DNA of 64,000 nucleotides from JACMLD01 sp044227095 (GTDB taxonomy: Bacteria > Bacteroidota > Bacteroidia > Chitinophagales > Chitinophagaceae), in contig JBGAFV010000001.1 of the NCBI GenBank assembly GCA_044227095.1, positions 1,984,001-2,048,000 of the forward strand, given 5' to 3'. This document shows positions 8,303 to 17,580 of this stretch, piece after piece; the stretch's first letter is position 1; each line of letters opens with the position of its first letter. A model generated the notes under the pieces. The model did not search any database and was not told where the DNA came from. It saw nothing but the letters and a program-made list of their open reading frames with translations. The position numbers and the translations under genes are program-made.

Positions 8303-8917
8303 ATGAAAAAACTGCCCGCTTCATTTTACAGCCGTACCAATGTTGTAACTATTGCAAAAGAGTTGCTGGGTAAATTGCTGGTTACAGAATTTGATGGGCT
8401 ATTTACATCGGGCCGCATTGTAGAAACGGAAGCATACAATGGTGTTGTTGATAAAGCATCGCATGCATATGGTGGCCGCCGCACGCAAAGAACAGAAACT
8501 ATGTACGCTGACGGCGGTATTGCCTATGTATATCTCTGTTATGGCATTCATCATTTGTTTAATGTAGTAACCAATAAAGTAGATACACCGCATGCTATTC
8601 TTATACGCGGTATAGAACCAGTAAAAGGCATAGACATTATGCTGCAGCGGATGAAAAAAGAAAAACAAGACTACACTGTTGGCCGTGGGCCTGGTAATGT
8701 TTCAAAAGCACTTGGTATTTCGGTTAGCCATACAAGTTTGTCTTTGCTTCAAAAAGAAATTTATATAGCAGAAGACGGATATAAAATAAAACCTTCGCAA
8801 ATTGGCGTTTCTGTAAGAATTGGGGTTGATTATGCAGCAGAAGATGCTTTGCTGCCATATAGGTTTTATATAAAAGACAATCCATATGTTAGCGGAAAGA
8901 AATCATTAAAATCCTGA
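8303..8917 (+). CDS. DNA-3-methyladenine glycosylase (AAG/Mpg family)
   Basis: 204 residues. Excises 3-methyladenine and other alkylated or deaminated purines to start base-excision repair. Hallmarks are RIVETEAYNG (with the catalytic Glu), ASHAYGGRRTQRTETMYADGG, AYVYLCYGIHHLFNVV, ILIRGIEP and the VGRGPGNVSKALGI loop. Length is the family norm. The ATG at 8303 was chosen; the frame is open upstream to 8216 but that part would overlap the divergent gene and has no homology. The symporter frame begins 4 bp after the stop. Confidence 0.94.
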   Translation: MKKLPASFYSRTNVVTIAKELLGKLLVTEFDGLFTSGRIVETEAYNGVVDKASHAYGGRRTQRTETMYADGGIAYVYLCYGIHHLFNVVTNKVDTPHAILIRGIEPVKGIDIMLQRMKKEKQDYTVGRGPGNVSKALGISVSHTSLSLLQKEIYIAEDGYKIKPSQIGVSVRIGVDYAAEDALLPYRFYIKDNPYVSGKKSLKS

Positions 8918-8921
8918 AACA

Positions 8922-10136
8922 TTGTACCAGCCAGGCAAAGTCAAGAAAAAAACATTTGTACAATCTGTTGTTACCAACCTTACCTTTTGGGTATTGATTG
9001 CGCTTATTGCCGGCATATTGCTGGGCAACTATTATCCTGCAACTGGTGTAAAAATGGAAGTGCTGGGCAAGCGTTTTATTGATTTGATTAAATTATTTAT
9101 CGGCCCTATTATTTTTCTCACCATTGTGCTGGGCATTAGCGGCATGGGCAGTTTAAAAAAAGCAGGACGGATAGGCATTAAAGCACTTGTTTATTTTGAA
9201 GTCATTACCACCATTGCATTAATCATTGGAATAGTGGTGGCAAATATTATTCAGCCTGGAAAAATTAATAAAACAGGTTTGTCAATACAGGATGCTTCAA
9301 AATATACATCCAACGCCAGTAAGGGAATTGACTGGAAAGTTTTTTTATCTTCTAATTTTACTTTGCAGGTTTTAATAATAGCAATAATAGTTGGCATTGC
9401 ACTTAGTTTTTATAAGGGCAGGCAACAAATTGTTGAAGCGCTTTCTTTTATTTCCAAGATTGTTTTTACAGGACTGAAGTATGTAATGTACCTGGCGCCA
9501 ATTGGTGCGTTTGGCGGTATGGCGTTTACTGTTGGAAAGTTTGGATTGCACACACTTGTACCTCTGGCTAAATTGATGCTTACGGTATATACTACAATGG
9601 CCATTTTTATTTTTGTAATACTGGGTGCAGTTATGCGGTATTATAAAGAAAGCATCTGGAAGTTTTTACAATACATAAAAGAAGAATTGCTGATTGTACT
9701 GGGTACTTCATCATCAGAAGCTGCACTGCCTTCTATTATGGATAAGCTTCAAAAAATGGGTTGCAGCAAATCTGTGGTAGGATTGGTAATACCTGCAGGT
9801 TATTCGTTTAATCTCGACGGTACATCCATTTATCTTTCTATGGCGGTAATTTTTTTAGCACAGTTGTATGATGTGCATTTGTCGTGGGAGGAAATTATAA
9901 GCATTATAGGCATACTGATGCTAACATCAAAAGGTGCAGCTGGTGTTACTGGCAGCGGGTTTATTGTACTGGCATCTACACTTACTGCTATTCATAAAAT
10001 ACCGGTAGAAGGATTGGCTTTTCTATTAGGTGTTGATAAATTTATGAGCGAAGCCCGGGCCATTACAAATATTATTGGCAATGGTGTTGCTACAATTGCA
10101 ATTGCAAAAAGCGAGAAGGAGTTTATGAAACAATAA
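8922..10136 (+). CDS. dicarboxylate/amino acid:cation symporter (DAACS family)
   Basis: About 404 residues, a sodium- or proton-coupled transporter of glutamate, aspartate or C4-dicarboxylates with the GltPh fold. Eight or so membrane segments are visible, together with the substrate/cation signatures TSSSEAALP, YSFNLDGTSIY and TSKGAAGVTGSGF. The first ATG in frame (9053) would remove the first membrane helix, so the TTG at 8922, directly after the glycosylase stop, is the likeliest start. Probably one transcript with that gene. Its exact substrate cannot be told from sequence. Confidence 0.9.
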   Translation: MYQPGKVKKKTFVQSVVTNLTFWVLIALIAGILLGNYYPATGVKMEVLGKRFIDLIKLFIGPIIFLTIVLGISGMGSLKKAGRIGIKALVYFEVITTIALIIGIVVANIIQPGKINKTGLSIQDASKYTSNASKGIDWKVFLSSNFTLQVLIIAIIVGIALSFYKGRQQIVEALSFISKIVFTGLKYVMYLAPIGAFGGMAFTVGKFGLHTLVPLAKLMLTVYTTMAIFIFVILGAVMRYYKESIWKFLQYIKEELLIVLGTSSSEAALPSIMDKLQKMGCSKSVVGLVIPAGYSFNLDGTSIYLSMAVIFLAQLYDVHLSWEEIISIIGILMLTSKGAAGVTGSGFIVLASTLTAIHKIPVEGLAFLLGVDKFMSEARAITNIIGNGVATIAIAKSEKEFMKQ

Positions 10137-10377
10137 CCACGGAGGCACGGATAGCACAAAGAAGCACAAGTTTTTACTCTACTAGCAAAGAAGTAGGATT
10201 TATCTGGCAAACTTTCATGGCAAAAACTATTAAGGCGATAACACAGAGTGTTTCTTCGAAACCACAAAGCTTGCAGCTAATGACTAACAGCTTGTAGCTT
10301 TTCTTTGCACAGAGTATTTCTCCGAAACAACAAAGCTTGCAGCTAATAGCTAACAGCTTGTAGCTTTTCTTGCAGCT
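10137..10377. repeat. composite ACCACGGAG/heptad repeat
   Basis: Starts at the symporter stop with ACCACGGAGGCACGGATAGC, contains GAGTGTTTCTTCGAAAC and twice the string AAGCTTGCAGCTAATNNCTAACAGCTTGTAGC. It is a divergent copy of the elements at 41517-41676 and 56246-56408. No gene seen. Confidence 0.75.
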
Positions 10378-11400
10378 CTAAAACTTAGGACAAGGAATTC
10401 CTTTTCTGCCGGAAGGTGGCTTTTTAATGTAGATGAGTGATACTTCTATACCACCGCGGCTTTGCGAACCTACTTTAAGGCTGGAGTAATTAACGTCGTA
10501 AGTCATGCCCAACCTGAAATCTCCCCACTCAAGACCCATATAAGGAATAATGGCATCATTAAAACGGAGCCAGCTGCCTGCATAAAAGTTAGTAGGATTT
10601 TCTGTCTCGTCGTTATTAAGGTTGAAGGCAACTGCGCCGCCCAATACTGTTTCGTGTGCGCCGGCCTGCTGACTGTATAAAGCCGTAAGGTGCAGGGTAG
10701 TGGTTTCGCCAACTTTAAAATAACCACCGCTGTGTATGGTTAACCTGGGATTGAGTGTGTAATATCCCTGGGATGCTACAAACTGTTCTCTTGGCCTGTT
10801 AATATGGTACATGGAAGCGCCGAGGTAAAAATTATTTCTTCCGTCTGTAGTTCCATTGTAAAGAAAGCCTGCATTAAAATCAAAGTAATTGATGTTTACA
10901 TTCTGGCCGTCTATGGTTTCTCCGCTGGGCAATGTCCAGGTACCGTCCAGTGCCAGTTCCTTTTCAAAATTCAATTGCGTACCGTCCAGTCTTTTAGAAG
11001 CATAAGTGCCTTGGAACCCAAGTCCAAGCTGGTGGTAACCGTCTTCATCCAATCCTTTATGATATGATGTAGAAAGAGAAATATAATTGCTGTTCAAAAT
11101 ACCATTGGCGGTTCTGTCTGTCATTGCCATCAACCCAACACCCCAAATATCATTTGGGTTGATGCGGTTGGTAAGAATTGGTGCATCAAGAGAAAGGGTA
11201 GATGTTATAAATGCTTTGCTGATTGCCGGCCATTGGTCCCGGTAATTGCCAGCAGCCCTGAAAACGCCATCAAATTTTCCTGTAAGAGCTGGGTTTAATG
11301 TAAGTGGAGAAGAGAAGAATTGAGAGAAATGCGGATCCTGCGCAAAAATTTGCATCTTCATAAGGAGCCAAAGGCTTAGAAACAGTACTATTCTCTTCAT
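10378..11400 (-). CDS. type IX secretion system membrane protein, PorP/SprF family
   Basis: 340 residues with a signal peptide (MKRIVLFLSLWLLMKMQIFAQ) and the family opening DPHFSQFFSSPLTLNPALTG, then GNYRDQW, and repeated amphipathic strands of an outer-membrane barrel. The related SprF/PorP proteins help deliver or anchor type IX cargo such as SprB adhesins. The start at 11400 was chosen over 11433 because it begins the signal peptide. The gene stands alone, without the large repeat adhesin that often precedes it, so its partner is elsewhere. Confidence 0.9.
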   Translation of the reverse strand: MKRIVLFLSLWLLMKMQIFAQDPHFSQFFSSPLTLNPALTGKFDGVFRAAGNYRDQWPAISKAFITSTLSLDAPILTNRINPNDIWGVGLMAMTDRTANGILNSNYISLSTSYHKGLDEDGYHQLGLGFQGTYASKRLDGTQLNFEKELALDGTWTLPSGETIDGQNVNINYFDFNAGFLYNGTTDGRNNFYLGASMYHINRPREQFVASQGYYTLNPRLTIHSGGYFKVGETTTLHLTALYSQQAGAHETVLGGAVAFNLNNDETENPTNFYAGSWLRFNDAIIPYMGLEWGDFRLGMTYDVNYSSLKVGSQSRGGIEVSLIYIKKPPSGRKGIPCPKF

Positions 11401-11532
11401 GTCAGTTTTAATGTCTGGACAAAATACAAACATTTATAAGAGTTACAAAGTAAAAGAATAGCTGCTTAAGGTTTATTTAGGCAAACGCAGCGTTTATATA
11501 GGTGAATATTAAATGTAACTCATGCAGGGCTT

Positions 11533-12183
11533 TTACATTTGCACTTTGGTGCCAAACGCAAGGTCACCAGCATCGCCCAGGCCTGGAACAATGTAGCCTT
11601 TAGCTGTAAGTTCATCATCTATAGCCCCGCACCAGATTTTGCAATTGGGTTCGCTGCGCAGTACATATTCTATGCCTACGGTACAGGCAATAGCACATAC
11701 CACATGTATTTTGGAAGGATGTCCTTCTTCTCTCAAAAATTGAATTGTTTTAACCAGCGATGAACCCGTTGCCAGCATGGGATCAGAAACAATTACTACC
11801 CTGTTTTCCAGTTCAGGACAGGAAACATAATCGAGGCTTATTTCAAAACTGCCGTCTTTATTGTGCTTGCGATAGGCTGATATAAAGGCATTATCTGCTT
11901 TATCAAAATAATTTAAAAGTCCATTATGGAGGGGAAGGCCTGCACGCAGAATAGTAGCAAGAACAGGTTGTTCCTTTAAAACTTTACAGGGTGAAATGCC
12001 CAATGGCGTTTGAATGTCTTTTTCAATAAAGTCAAGTTCCCTGCTAATTTCAAGGGCTGCCACTTCGCCAATCCGCTCCAGGTTGCGGCGGAAACGCATG
12101 CGATCGTCCTGCACTTCGGTGTTTCTTAATTCTCCTACCCAATCGCTTAACAAAGAATAATGTTGGCTCAGATTTACAACCAT
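11533..12183 (-). CDS. upp: uracil phosphoribosyltransferase
   Basis: 216 residues; converts uracil plus PRPP to UMP in pyrimidine salvage. The PRPP loop reads VIVSDPMLATGSSL, and the uracil-binding tail is GYIVPGLGDAGDLAFGT, both diagnostic. Family-typical length and start MVVNLSQHYSLL. Monocistronic, convergent with nothing; the PorP/SprF gene follows after 130 bp. Confidence 0.95.
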   Translation of the reverse strand: MVVNLSQHYSLLSDWVGELRNTEVQDDRMRFRRNLERIGEVAALEISRELDFIEKDIQTPLGISPCKVLKEQPVLATILRAGLPLHNGLLNYFDKADNAFISAYRKHNKDGSFEISLDYVSCPELENRVVIVSDPMLATGSSLVKTIQFLREEGHPSKIHVVCAIACTVGIEYVLRSEPNCKIWCGAIDDELTAKGYIVPGLGDAGDLAFGTKVQM

Positions 12184-12337
12184 GATATGCAGTTTAGTTT
12201 TAAAAATACAATTTTTAAATACAGGCGATAATACATTTGTGCGATGTTACTTCTTCAACGCCGTATATTATCTTATCATAACTATACAACCTGAACTTTG
12301 TAATCCGTAATTTGCTTAGGCAAATCTAATTGCTGCA

Positions 12338-12364
12338 ACCGGAAATCAAAAATCAAATATCAAC
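12338..12364. repeat. ATCA-type heptad array before anmK
   Basis: Units GAAATCA, AAAATCA, AATATCA run straight into the anmK start codon. A weaker TAAT heptad pair (GTAATCC, GTAATTT) lies at 12300-12313. Same 7-bp period as the AGCT arrays but a different core. Confidence 0.6.
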
Positions 12365-13459
12365 ATGGTATATAAGGTAATTGGCTTAATGAGTGGAAGC
12401 TCTCTCGACGGACTGGATATTGCATATGTTCATTTGCATGAAACTGCCGGAAAATGGACTTATGAAATTTTGCATGCTGAATGTGTGCCCTATAATGCTG
12501 TGTGGATGGAAAGGCTTGGCAACGCTGTAAATTTACCGGCAGCAGATTATCAATTACTGCATACTGCCTATGGCGCTTATACCGGGGAGGCTGTTAATAA
12601 ATTTATTGATGATTATAATTTGCACCACAATGTGCACCTGGTAGCCTCTCACGGCCACACTACTTTTCATGTGCCCGCACAAAAAATGACTGCACAACTG
12701 GGTGACGGTGCAGCTATAGCCGCCGCAACAGGCCTTCCGGTAGTTAGCGATTTACGTGCTATGGATATTGCTTTTGGCGGGCAAGGTGCACCAATAGTAC
12801 CTATTGGTGAAAAATTATTGCTGTACGATTATGATATGTTCCTGAACCTGGGGGGGATTGCTAATCTTTCTTTTAATAAACCTGATAAATACATTGCTTT
12901 TGATGTGTGCCCGGCCAACCGTGTGCTAAACCTGCTGGTTGAACAAACAGGAAAAGCGTATGATGATGGCGGAAAGATTGCAGCTACCGGAAAACTGCAC
13001 GAGCCATTGCTAAATAAACTGAATGCCCTTGATTATTATAAACAGCCTTTCCCGAAATCACTTGCCAATGATTTTGGAACAGCAACAATATTTCCGATGG
13101 TGCAGGAATATAAATTACCGGTACAAGATGCTTTAAGAACTTATGTTGAACACATCGCTATACAATTAAAAAACGCAGTACAGTCAATAATAACTGAGTC
13201 AGCAAATGGCTCACAAATGCTGGCTACTGGCGGAGGTGCGTTTAATACATTTATGATTGAACGCATAAGCGAAGCATTAAAAGAATCAGGCGTAAAACTT
13301 GTTGTGCCAGATAAGCAACTGGTAAACTACAAAGAAGCACTGGTAATGGCGCTGATAGGTGTATTGCGCTGGCGCGAAGAATACAATGTACTTTCTTCCG
13401 TAACCGGCGCAGCAAGAAATTCAATCAACGGTGCATTGTGGTTGGGCGGTGAAGCGTAG
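12365..13459 (+). CDS. anmK: anhydro-N-acetylmuramic acid kinase
   Basis: 364 residues. Phosphorylates and opens 1,6-anhydro-MurNAc during peptidoglycan recycling. The N-terminal ATP/actin-fold signature GLMSGSSLDGLDIAYV is clear, followed by SHGHTTFHVP, QLGDGAAIA, DLRAMDIAFGGQGAP, LNLGGIANLS and ATGGGAFN. Length matches the family. Transcribed alone, divergent from upp across 180 bp. Confidence 0.95.
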   Translation: MVYKVIGLMSGSSLDGLDIAYVHLHETAGKWTYEILHAECVPYNAVWMERLGNAVNLPAADYQLLHTAYGAYTGEAVNKFIDDYNLHHNVHLVASHGHTTFHVPAQKMTAQLGDGAAIAAATGLPVVSDLRAMDIAFGGQGAPIVPIGEKLLLYDYDMFLNLGGIANLSFNKPDKYIAFDVCPANRVLNLLVEQTGKAYDDGGKIAATGKLHEPLLNKLNALDYYKQPFPKSLANDFGTATIFPMVQEYKLPVQDALRTYVEHIAIQLKNAVQSIITESANGSQMLATGGGAFNTFMIERISEALKESGVKLVVPDKQLVNYKEALVMALIGVLRWREEYNVLSSVTGAARNSINGALWLGGEA

Positions 13460-13461
13460 TT

Positions 13462-13570
13462 GATTGGTTGATCAGTTCATTAGTTCATAGTATCGGGAAA
13501 AGTAAGCTGAAAAACACAAAGCATTTTGCATTAAAGAATTGAGAACTAAAGAACCCCGAACTAGCAACTA
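13462..13570. repeat. AGTTCAT / GAACT heptad pair
   Basis: Left arm 13462-13493 with units GTTGATC, AGTTCAT, TAGTTCAT; right arm 13537-13566 with GAACTAA, GAACCCC, GAACTAG, CAACTAT. The arms are complementary in sense and lie between the convergent anmK and NTF2-like genes. Confidence 0.6.
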
Positions 13571-14014
13571 TGGTATGTTAGAAGCTTGCCTTGCTGCTAG
13601 TTGCCATGTTGTATCGCTTTTAATCCAGATATTGGTATAGCGCCGAATAGTATTTTTCCCTCCATTATCTTGTTTATCTTTTGGCTCTACAATTTCAGAT
13701 CCCATCACAATAGCAATATCTTTTACAAACGTAATTTTTTCAATGTTCTTTGTATAAGAAACACTGCGCATACCGCCACCTCTGATAGAGTTTTTTATTT
13801 GCGTTGCCGTCATTACTACATTACCGGGATTATTTACTACATAATCATCAGTCCATAGCTTGAAGAGTTTTTCTGTTTCACCATTTATAACCAGTGTCCT
13901 TTCTGTTTCTTCCAGTCTTTTTATTTTTTGAGCGGGTGTTTCAACAACCTGGCAAAATATATGAAGCGGAACTGTAAACAAAACTGATATAAGTAATGTT
14001 GAAATTGTTTTCAT
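13568..14014 (-). CDS. exported NTF2-like (DUF4440-type) protein
   Basis: 148 residues. Signal peptide (about 1-21, ending IFCQ), then a SnoaL/NTF2-like cone fold: IKRLEETERTLVINGETEKLFKLWTDDYVV... with a C-terminal RRYTNIWIKSDTTWQLAARQAS, the pattern of DUF4440 proteins. Such domains bind small ligands or catalyse simple isomerisations; here the function is unknown. Monocistronic. Confidence 0.8.
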   Translation of the reverse strand: MKTISTLLISVLFTVPLHIFCQVVETPAQKIKRLEETERTLVINGETEKLFKLWTDDYVVNNPGNVVMTATQIKNSIRGGGMRSVSYTKNIEKITFVKDIAIVMGSEIVEPKDKQDNGGKNTIRRYTNIWIKSDTTWQLAARQASNIP

Positions 14015-14081
14015 GCTATTGAAGGTTTTACTGGTAAATTTAAATAATAATTGTTTGAACTGGGGTTGATAAAGAAAAGCT

Positions 14082-14165
14082 GCAAGGAAAGCTACAAGCT
14101 GTTAGCTATTAGCTGCAAGCTTAGCGGTTTCGTACTTCTTTGTTTTCTCCGTGTCTCTGTGGTTA
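14082..14165. repeat. composite heptad and GTGTCTCTGTGG repeat
   Basis: GAAAAGCTGCAAGG, then TACAAGCTGTTAGCTATTAGCTGCAAGC (heptads), then TTTCGTACTTCTTTG and TCTCCGTGTCTCTGTGGTTA. It is a short, minus-oriented relative of the 41517 and 56246 elements, upstream of the FAD oxidase. Confidence 0.65.
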
Positions 14166-14188
14166 TTAAATAATAAATCTGCAAGTGT

Positions 14189-15535
14189 ATGAAAAAACGA
14201 ACCTTTATCAAATTATCTTCGGCACTTATGGCAGCTCCATTAGTTTCTTCTTTTAAAAATTTGCTACCCGGTGAAAAATTAAAAAACTGGGCCGGCAATT
14301 TAGAATACAGTACAGACAGGTTGTATACACCCGAAACCATGCAGCAGGTAAATGATCTGGTAAAAAAGTATGACAAGGTAAAAGTGCTAGGCACACGCCA
14401 TTGCTTTAACAGTATTACAGACAGTAAAGACAATTTTATTTCGCTGAAACAAATGAATAAAGTAGTTAACCTTGATGCTGTAACAAAACAGGTAACTATT
14501 GAAGCAGGCATTAATTATGGACAGTTATGTCCTTATATCGATAGCAAAGGTTTTGCATTGCACAACCTTGCTTCATTACCGCATATTTCTGTTGCAGGTG
14601 CCTGCACAACTGCTACGCATGGTTCAGGAGTAAAAAATGGAAACCTGTCAACAGCAGTTGCAGCAATAGAATTTATAACTGCCAGTGGAGAAACAATAAC
14701 CCTTCACCGCGATAAAGATGGCGAGAAATTTAATGCAGCTGTGGTTGGCCTGGGTGGTTTTGGTGTTATTACAAAACTGACACTTGATCTTCAACCAGCA
14801 TTTAAAATGCGGCAGGATGTTTTTGAACAATTACCAATGACGCAACTGAAAGATTATTTTGATGATATAGCAGGTGCTGGCTATAGTGTAAGTTTTTTTA
14901 CAGACTGGCAGACGGATAAGATTAATGAAGTTTGGATAAAAAGTAAAATAACCGAAGGCAAACAAATAGATTTTACGGCGGGATTTTTTGATGCAAAAGC
15001 AGCTACAAAAAACCTGCATCCCATAGCAGATATTTCTGCAGAGAATTGTACTGAACAAATGGGTGTACCCGGCAACTGGTATGAAAGACTGCCGCATTTT
15101 AAAATGGGTTTTACACCCAGCAGCGGCGTAGAATTGCAATCAGAATATTTTGTACCGCGGCAACACGCAGTAGAAGCTATACAGGCAATTGCGAAAATGG
15201 GAAAACAAATCGGCCCGCATTTATTTATTTCCGAAATACGAACAATAGATGCAGATAATTTCTGGATGAGCCCCTGCTATAAACAACCATCTGTTGCCAT
15301 TCATTTTACATGGAAGCAAGATTGGCCTGCTGTTAAAAGATTGCTGCCGTTTATAGAAAAAGAACTGGCTGCTTTTAATGCCAAACCACATTGGGGAAAA
15401 TTGTTTACGATGTCCGCTTCGCACCTGGCTTCTTTGTATGAAAAGCTGCCTGCATTTCAAAAGATGCTGAAAGAATATGATCCCAAAGGAAAATTCAGGA
15501 ATGATTTTTTGAGTAAGTATGTTTATGCAGGATAA
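14189..15535 (+). CDS. exported FAD-dependent oxidase (alditol oxidase / aldonolactone oxidase family)
   Basis: 448 residues. N-terminus MKKRTFIKLSSALMAAP is a signal peptide of Tat-like or Sec type. The FAD_binding_4 (PCMH) domain spans about 25-200, with VKVLGTRHCFNSI holding the His that would bind FAD covalently in AldO-like enzymes, and ATHGSG; the ALO-type C-terminal domain ends in HWGKLF and YDPKGKFRNDFL. Related enzymes oxidise xylitol, sorbitol or sugar lactones with O2. Substrate not decidable from sequence. No operon partner. Confidence 0.87.
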   Translation: MKKRTFIKLSSALMAAPLVSSFKNLLPGEKLKNWAGNLEYSTDRLYTPETMQQVNDLVKKYDKVKVLGTRHCFNSITDSKDNFISLKQMNKVVNLDAVTKQVTIEAGINYGQLCPYIDSKGFALHNLASLPHISVAGACTTATHGSGVKNGNLSTAVAAIEFITASGETITLHRDKDGEKFNAAVVGLGGFGVITKLTLDLQPAFKMRQDVFEQLPMTQLKDYFDDIAGAGYSVSFFTDWQTDKINEVWIKSKITEGKQIDFTAGFFDAKAATKNLHPIADISAENCTEQMGVPGNWYERLPHFKMGFTPSSGVELQSEYFVPRQHAVEAIQAIAKMGKQIGPHLFISEIRTIDADNFWMSPCYKQPSVAIHFTWKQDWPAVKRLLPFIEKELAAFNAKPHWGKLFTMSASHLASLYEKLPAFQKMLKEYDPKGKFRNDFLSKYVYAG

Positions 15536-15611
15536 ATACTTTATAATAAACAGGGTGAGTTGTCAACTATACTATTCCTACGCTATAAACGTTCATTATC
15601 TAAAATGATGT

Positions 15612-16070
15612 ATGGGAAGAAAGCTGACATCAACGTACAGATATTATTCGAGGTATATTTTTACAGTGTTCGGTTCTATTATGCTAATCGGTCTTGGGAT
15701 AGATTTAATCAATAAAAAAACCGAAGGATGGCCTTTTGCTATAGTGCTTATGATGATTAGTATACTGCTGCTTTACAGTGTCATTTATTTCAGGATTGTA
15801 AACTTTGATGATGAGTATTTGTACATTTCAGGCTGGTTTGCAGCCAAGGGGATACCACTTAAAAATATAACAAATATTGAGCGCAAGCCATTTCTGATCT
15901 CGCCGCCAATGGCAGGTAAGTACAACCAGACCGTGTATAAAGTGGAATATGTCAATGAGCATCAATCCCCCAAAAAATTCTATTTTGTGTTGGAAATATC
16001 AAATGAGAAAGATTGGGTTCAATTTAAGAGTCAGTTATCTTTTAAATTTGATGACACCTGGAAATGGTGA
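15612..16070 (+). CDS. small membrane protein with PH-like C-terminal domain
   Basis: 152 residues; two adjacent membrane helices (about 16-33 and 42-62) followed by a beta-rich domain (FDDEYLYISGWFAAKGIPLKNITNIERKP) that resembles bacterial PH/YdbT-type domains. Function unknown. Three overlapping ATG codons (15605, 15608, 15612) precede the frame; only 15612 is in frame. Confidence 0.65.
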   Translation: MGRKLTSTYRYYSRYIFTVFGSIMLIGLGIDLINKKTEGWPFAIVLMMISILLLYSVIYFRIVNFDDEYLYISGWFAAKGIPLKNITNIERKPFLISPPMAGKYNQTVYKVEYVNEHQSPKKFYFVLEISNEKDWVQFKSQLSFKFDDTWKW

Positions 16071-16112
16071 AGCAATCAATCCCCTAATCCCGCCAATCCT
16101 CCCAAATCCTCG

Positions 16113-17522
16113 TCACTGTTCACTCTTTCTCTTATAATCTTCTGCAACTGCTCTTGAAATATAACCAGATATCCAGCCAACGTATGCATATTTGGAGAAG
16201 TAAAAACGCTTAACCGGTTGCGTGGTGTTCAATTCTTTCATCAAGCCATCAATCCATATTGCACCGGCAATGAGTGATTCCTGGTCGTAAGTGTTTTGTG
16301 CACGACTGATGGTTTTTCTTGCATCCATCATTAGCGCCTCGTTGGTAATATTTGATAAATCGGGTTGAATAGCTTTTGTGTAGTTAGAAGAAAGCAAACC
16401 CCTGAAGCGGCGTATGCTCTCTGGCGTTAGTTCTACATAGTTATCATCTACTTTTTCAGGAAATAAATAAGTGGCAATGCACCACACAATACCGCCACCA
16501 AGATAAGTAGCACTCCTGTTTTTTAAACCAGCCCTTCTGCCAAGCTCATCACGCACAATTTGAGATAGGCTGTCTTTCCATAGAGCTTCTGCATACAATT
16601 CAAACTCTCTTATATTAAATGGCTTTTTATTTTTTATCATGCTCACAAAACTTTTGGTGCCTACCGGAAAAAATACTGCATCAAAAGATTGCGATGCGTC
16701 CATAAAATAACCACCATTGGTTTTATTGCTTCCCACATCTATAAGACTGGTGCTGTACCTGCGTTTGGGTGGTACCGTGCCCAGCACAGCAAGCTCTGCT
16801 TCTTCAGCAGAAGTAACTGATTTAATAGAAAAATCTGCGGGTGCATTTACCGGCGTAATTGCTTTAATAAAATCTGCAGCTTTGTTTTTCTTATCCAGCT
16901 CTGTCTTTAATCCACTGCTGATAACCGTATAAATCTTTTCACCAGGAATGCCGTAACGTGTTTTTGCAATCTCAATAAATTTTCTAAGCGCATCCGCAGT
17001 TTCTTGTTGCGATTGTGGTGTTAGCGCAGCTGGTTCTGGGTTGACAGATGAATCAGATTTTAAAATGTATTCTACTTCGCCATTGCTGTTTAGTTGTATG
17101 CTCAGTATGCTTAGCTTAACTCCTTTTGCGCCAATTTCTATACCTGCATAAGATTGCTCTTTGCCTTCTGCGCCGGTAAGCATTTGTTCAAGCGCTTTTT
17201 CGCTTAAAGACATTTTAAGCTGCCTGTATAAAGCAAGTGCTTTATTAAAATAACGGGCGGCATCTTCCGGTTTGTCCTGGTCTTTGTATAAAAGGCCAAG
17301 GTTTTCATAAGTAGCGGCTTCCCAGTATTTGTCTCCCTGTTCGGTAATGATTTGTAAACCCTGGCGCAAATACTTTTCACTTAAATCGTATTGCTGCGCT
17401 TCACGTAATGTGTTGCCAAGTTTTATATAACGGAGTGCATTGTTTATTCTTCTGTAGTCTTGCGCACGGACTGTAGTGGTAAAAAGTAAACCGATAAGAA
17501 AAATGCCAATAATTTTTTTCAT
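16113..17522 (-). CDS. exported TPR protein fused to a Ppx/GppA-like actin-fold domain
   Basis: 469 residues, third gene of a three-gene operon. A signal peptide (about 1-20, ending TVRA) is followed by two to three TPR-like helix pairs (about 25-115) and then a complete exopolyphosphatase-like ASKHA domain (about 124-460). Its motifs align with Ppx/GppA: AGIEIGAKGVKL (phosphate-1, 126-137), SAEEAELAVLG (238-248, with the Ppx catalytic-Glu region), IDVGSNKTNGG (phosphate-2, 261-271), YLGGGIVWCIA (adenosine-type, 340-350) and LIAGAIWIDGLM (417-428). The G-G-G-S-T of phosphate-2 is changed to G-S-N-K-T, so activity may be altered. An actin-fold enzyme outside the cytoplasm is unexpected. Function unknown. 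Confidence 0.78.
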   Translation of the reverse strand: MKKIIGIFLIGLLFTTTVRAQDYRRINNALRYIKLGNTLREAQQYDLSEKYLRQGLQIITEQGDKYWEAATYENLGLLYKDQDKPEDAARYFNKALALYRQLKMSLSEKALEQMLTGAEGKEQSYAGIEIGAKGVKLSILSIQLNSNGEVEYILKSDSSVNPEPAALTPQSQQETADALRKFIEIAKTRYGIPGEKIYTVISSGLKTELDKKNKAADFIKAITPVNAPADFSIKSVTSAEEAELAVLGTVPPKRRYSTSLIDVGSNKTNGGYFMDASQSFDAVFFPVGTKSFVSMIKNKKPFNIREFELYAEALWKDSLSQIVRDELGRRAGLKNRSATYLGGGIVWCIATYLFPEKVDDNYVELTPESIRRFRGLLSSNYTKAIQPDLSNITNEALMMDARKTISRAQNTYDQESLIAGAIWIDGLMKELNTTQPVKRFYFSKYAYVGWISGYISRAVAEDYKRKSEQ

Positions 17523-17580
17523 GCTGAAAACTGCTCAGTTAAAAATAATGTGTGTGGCTTATTCAGAGGATGATTTGCAG

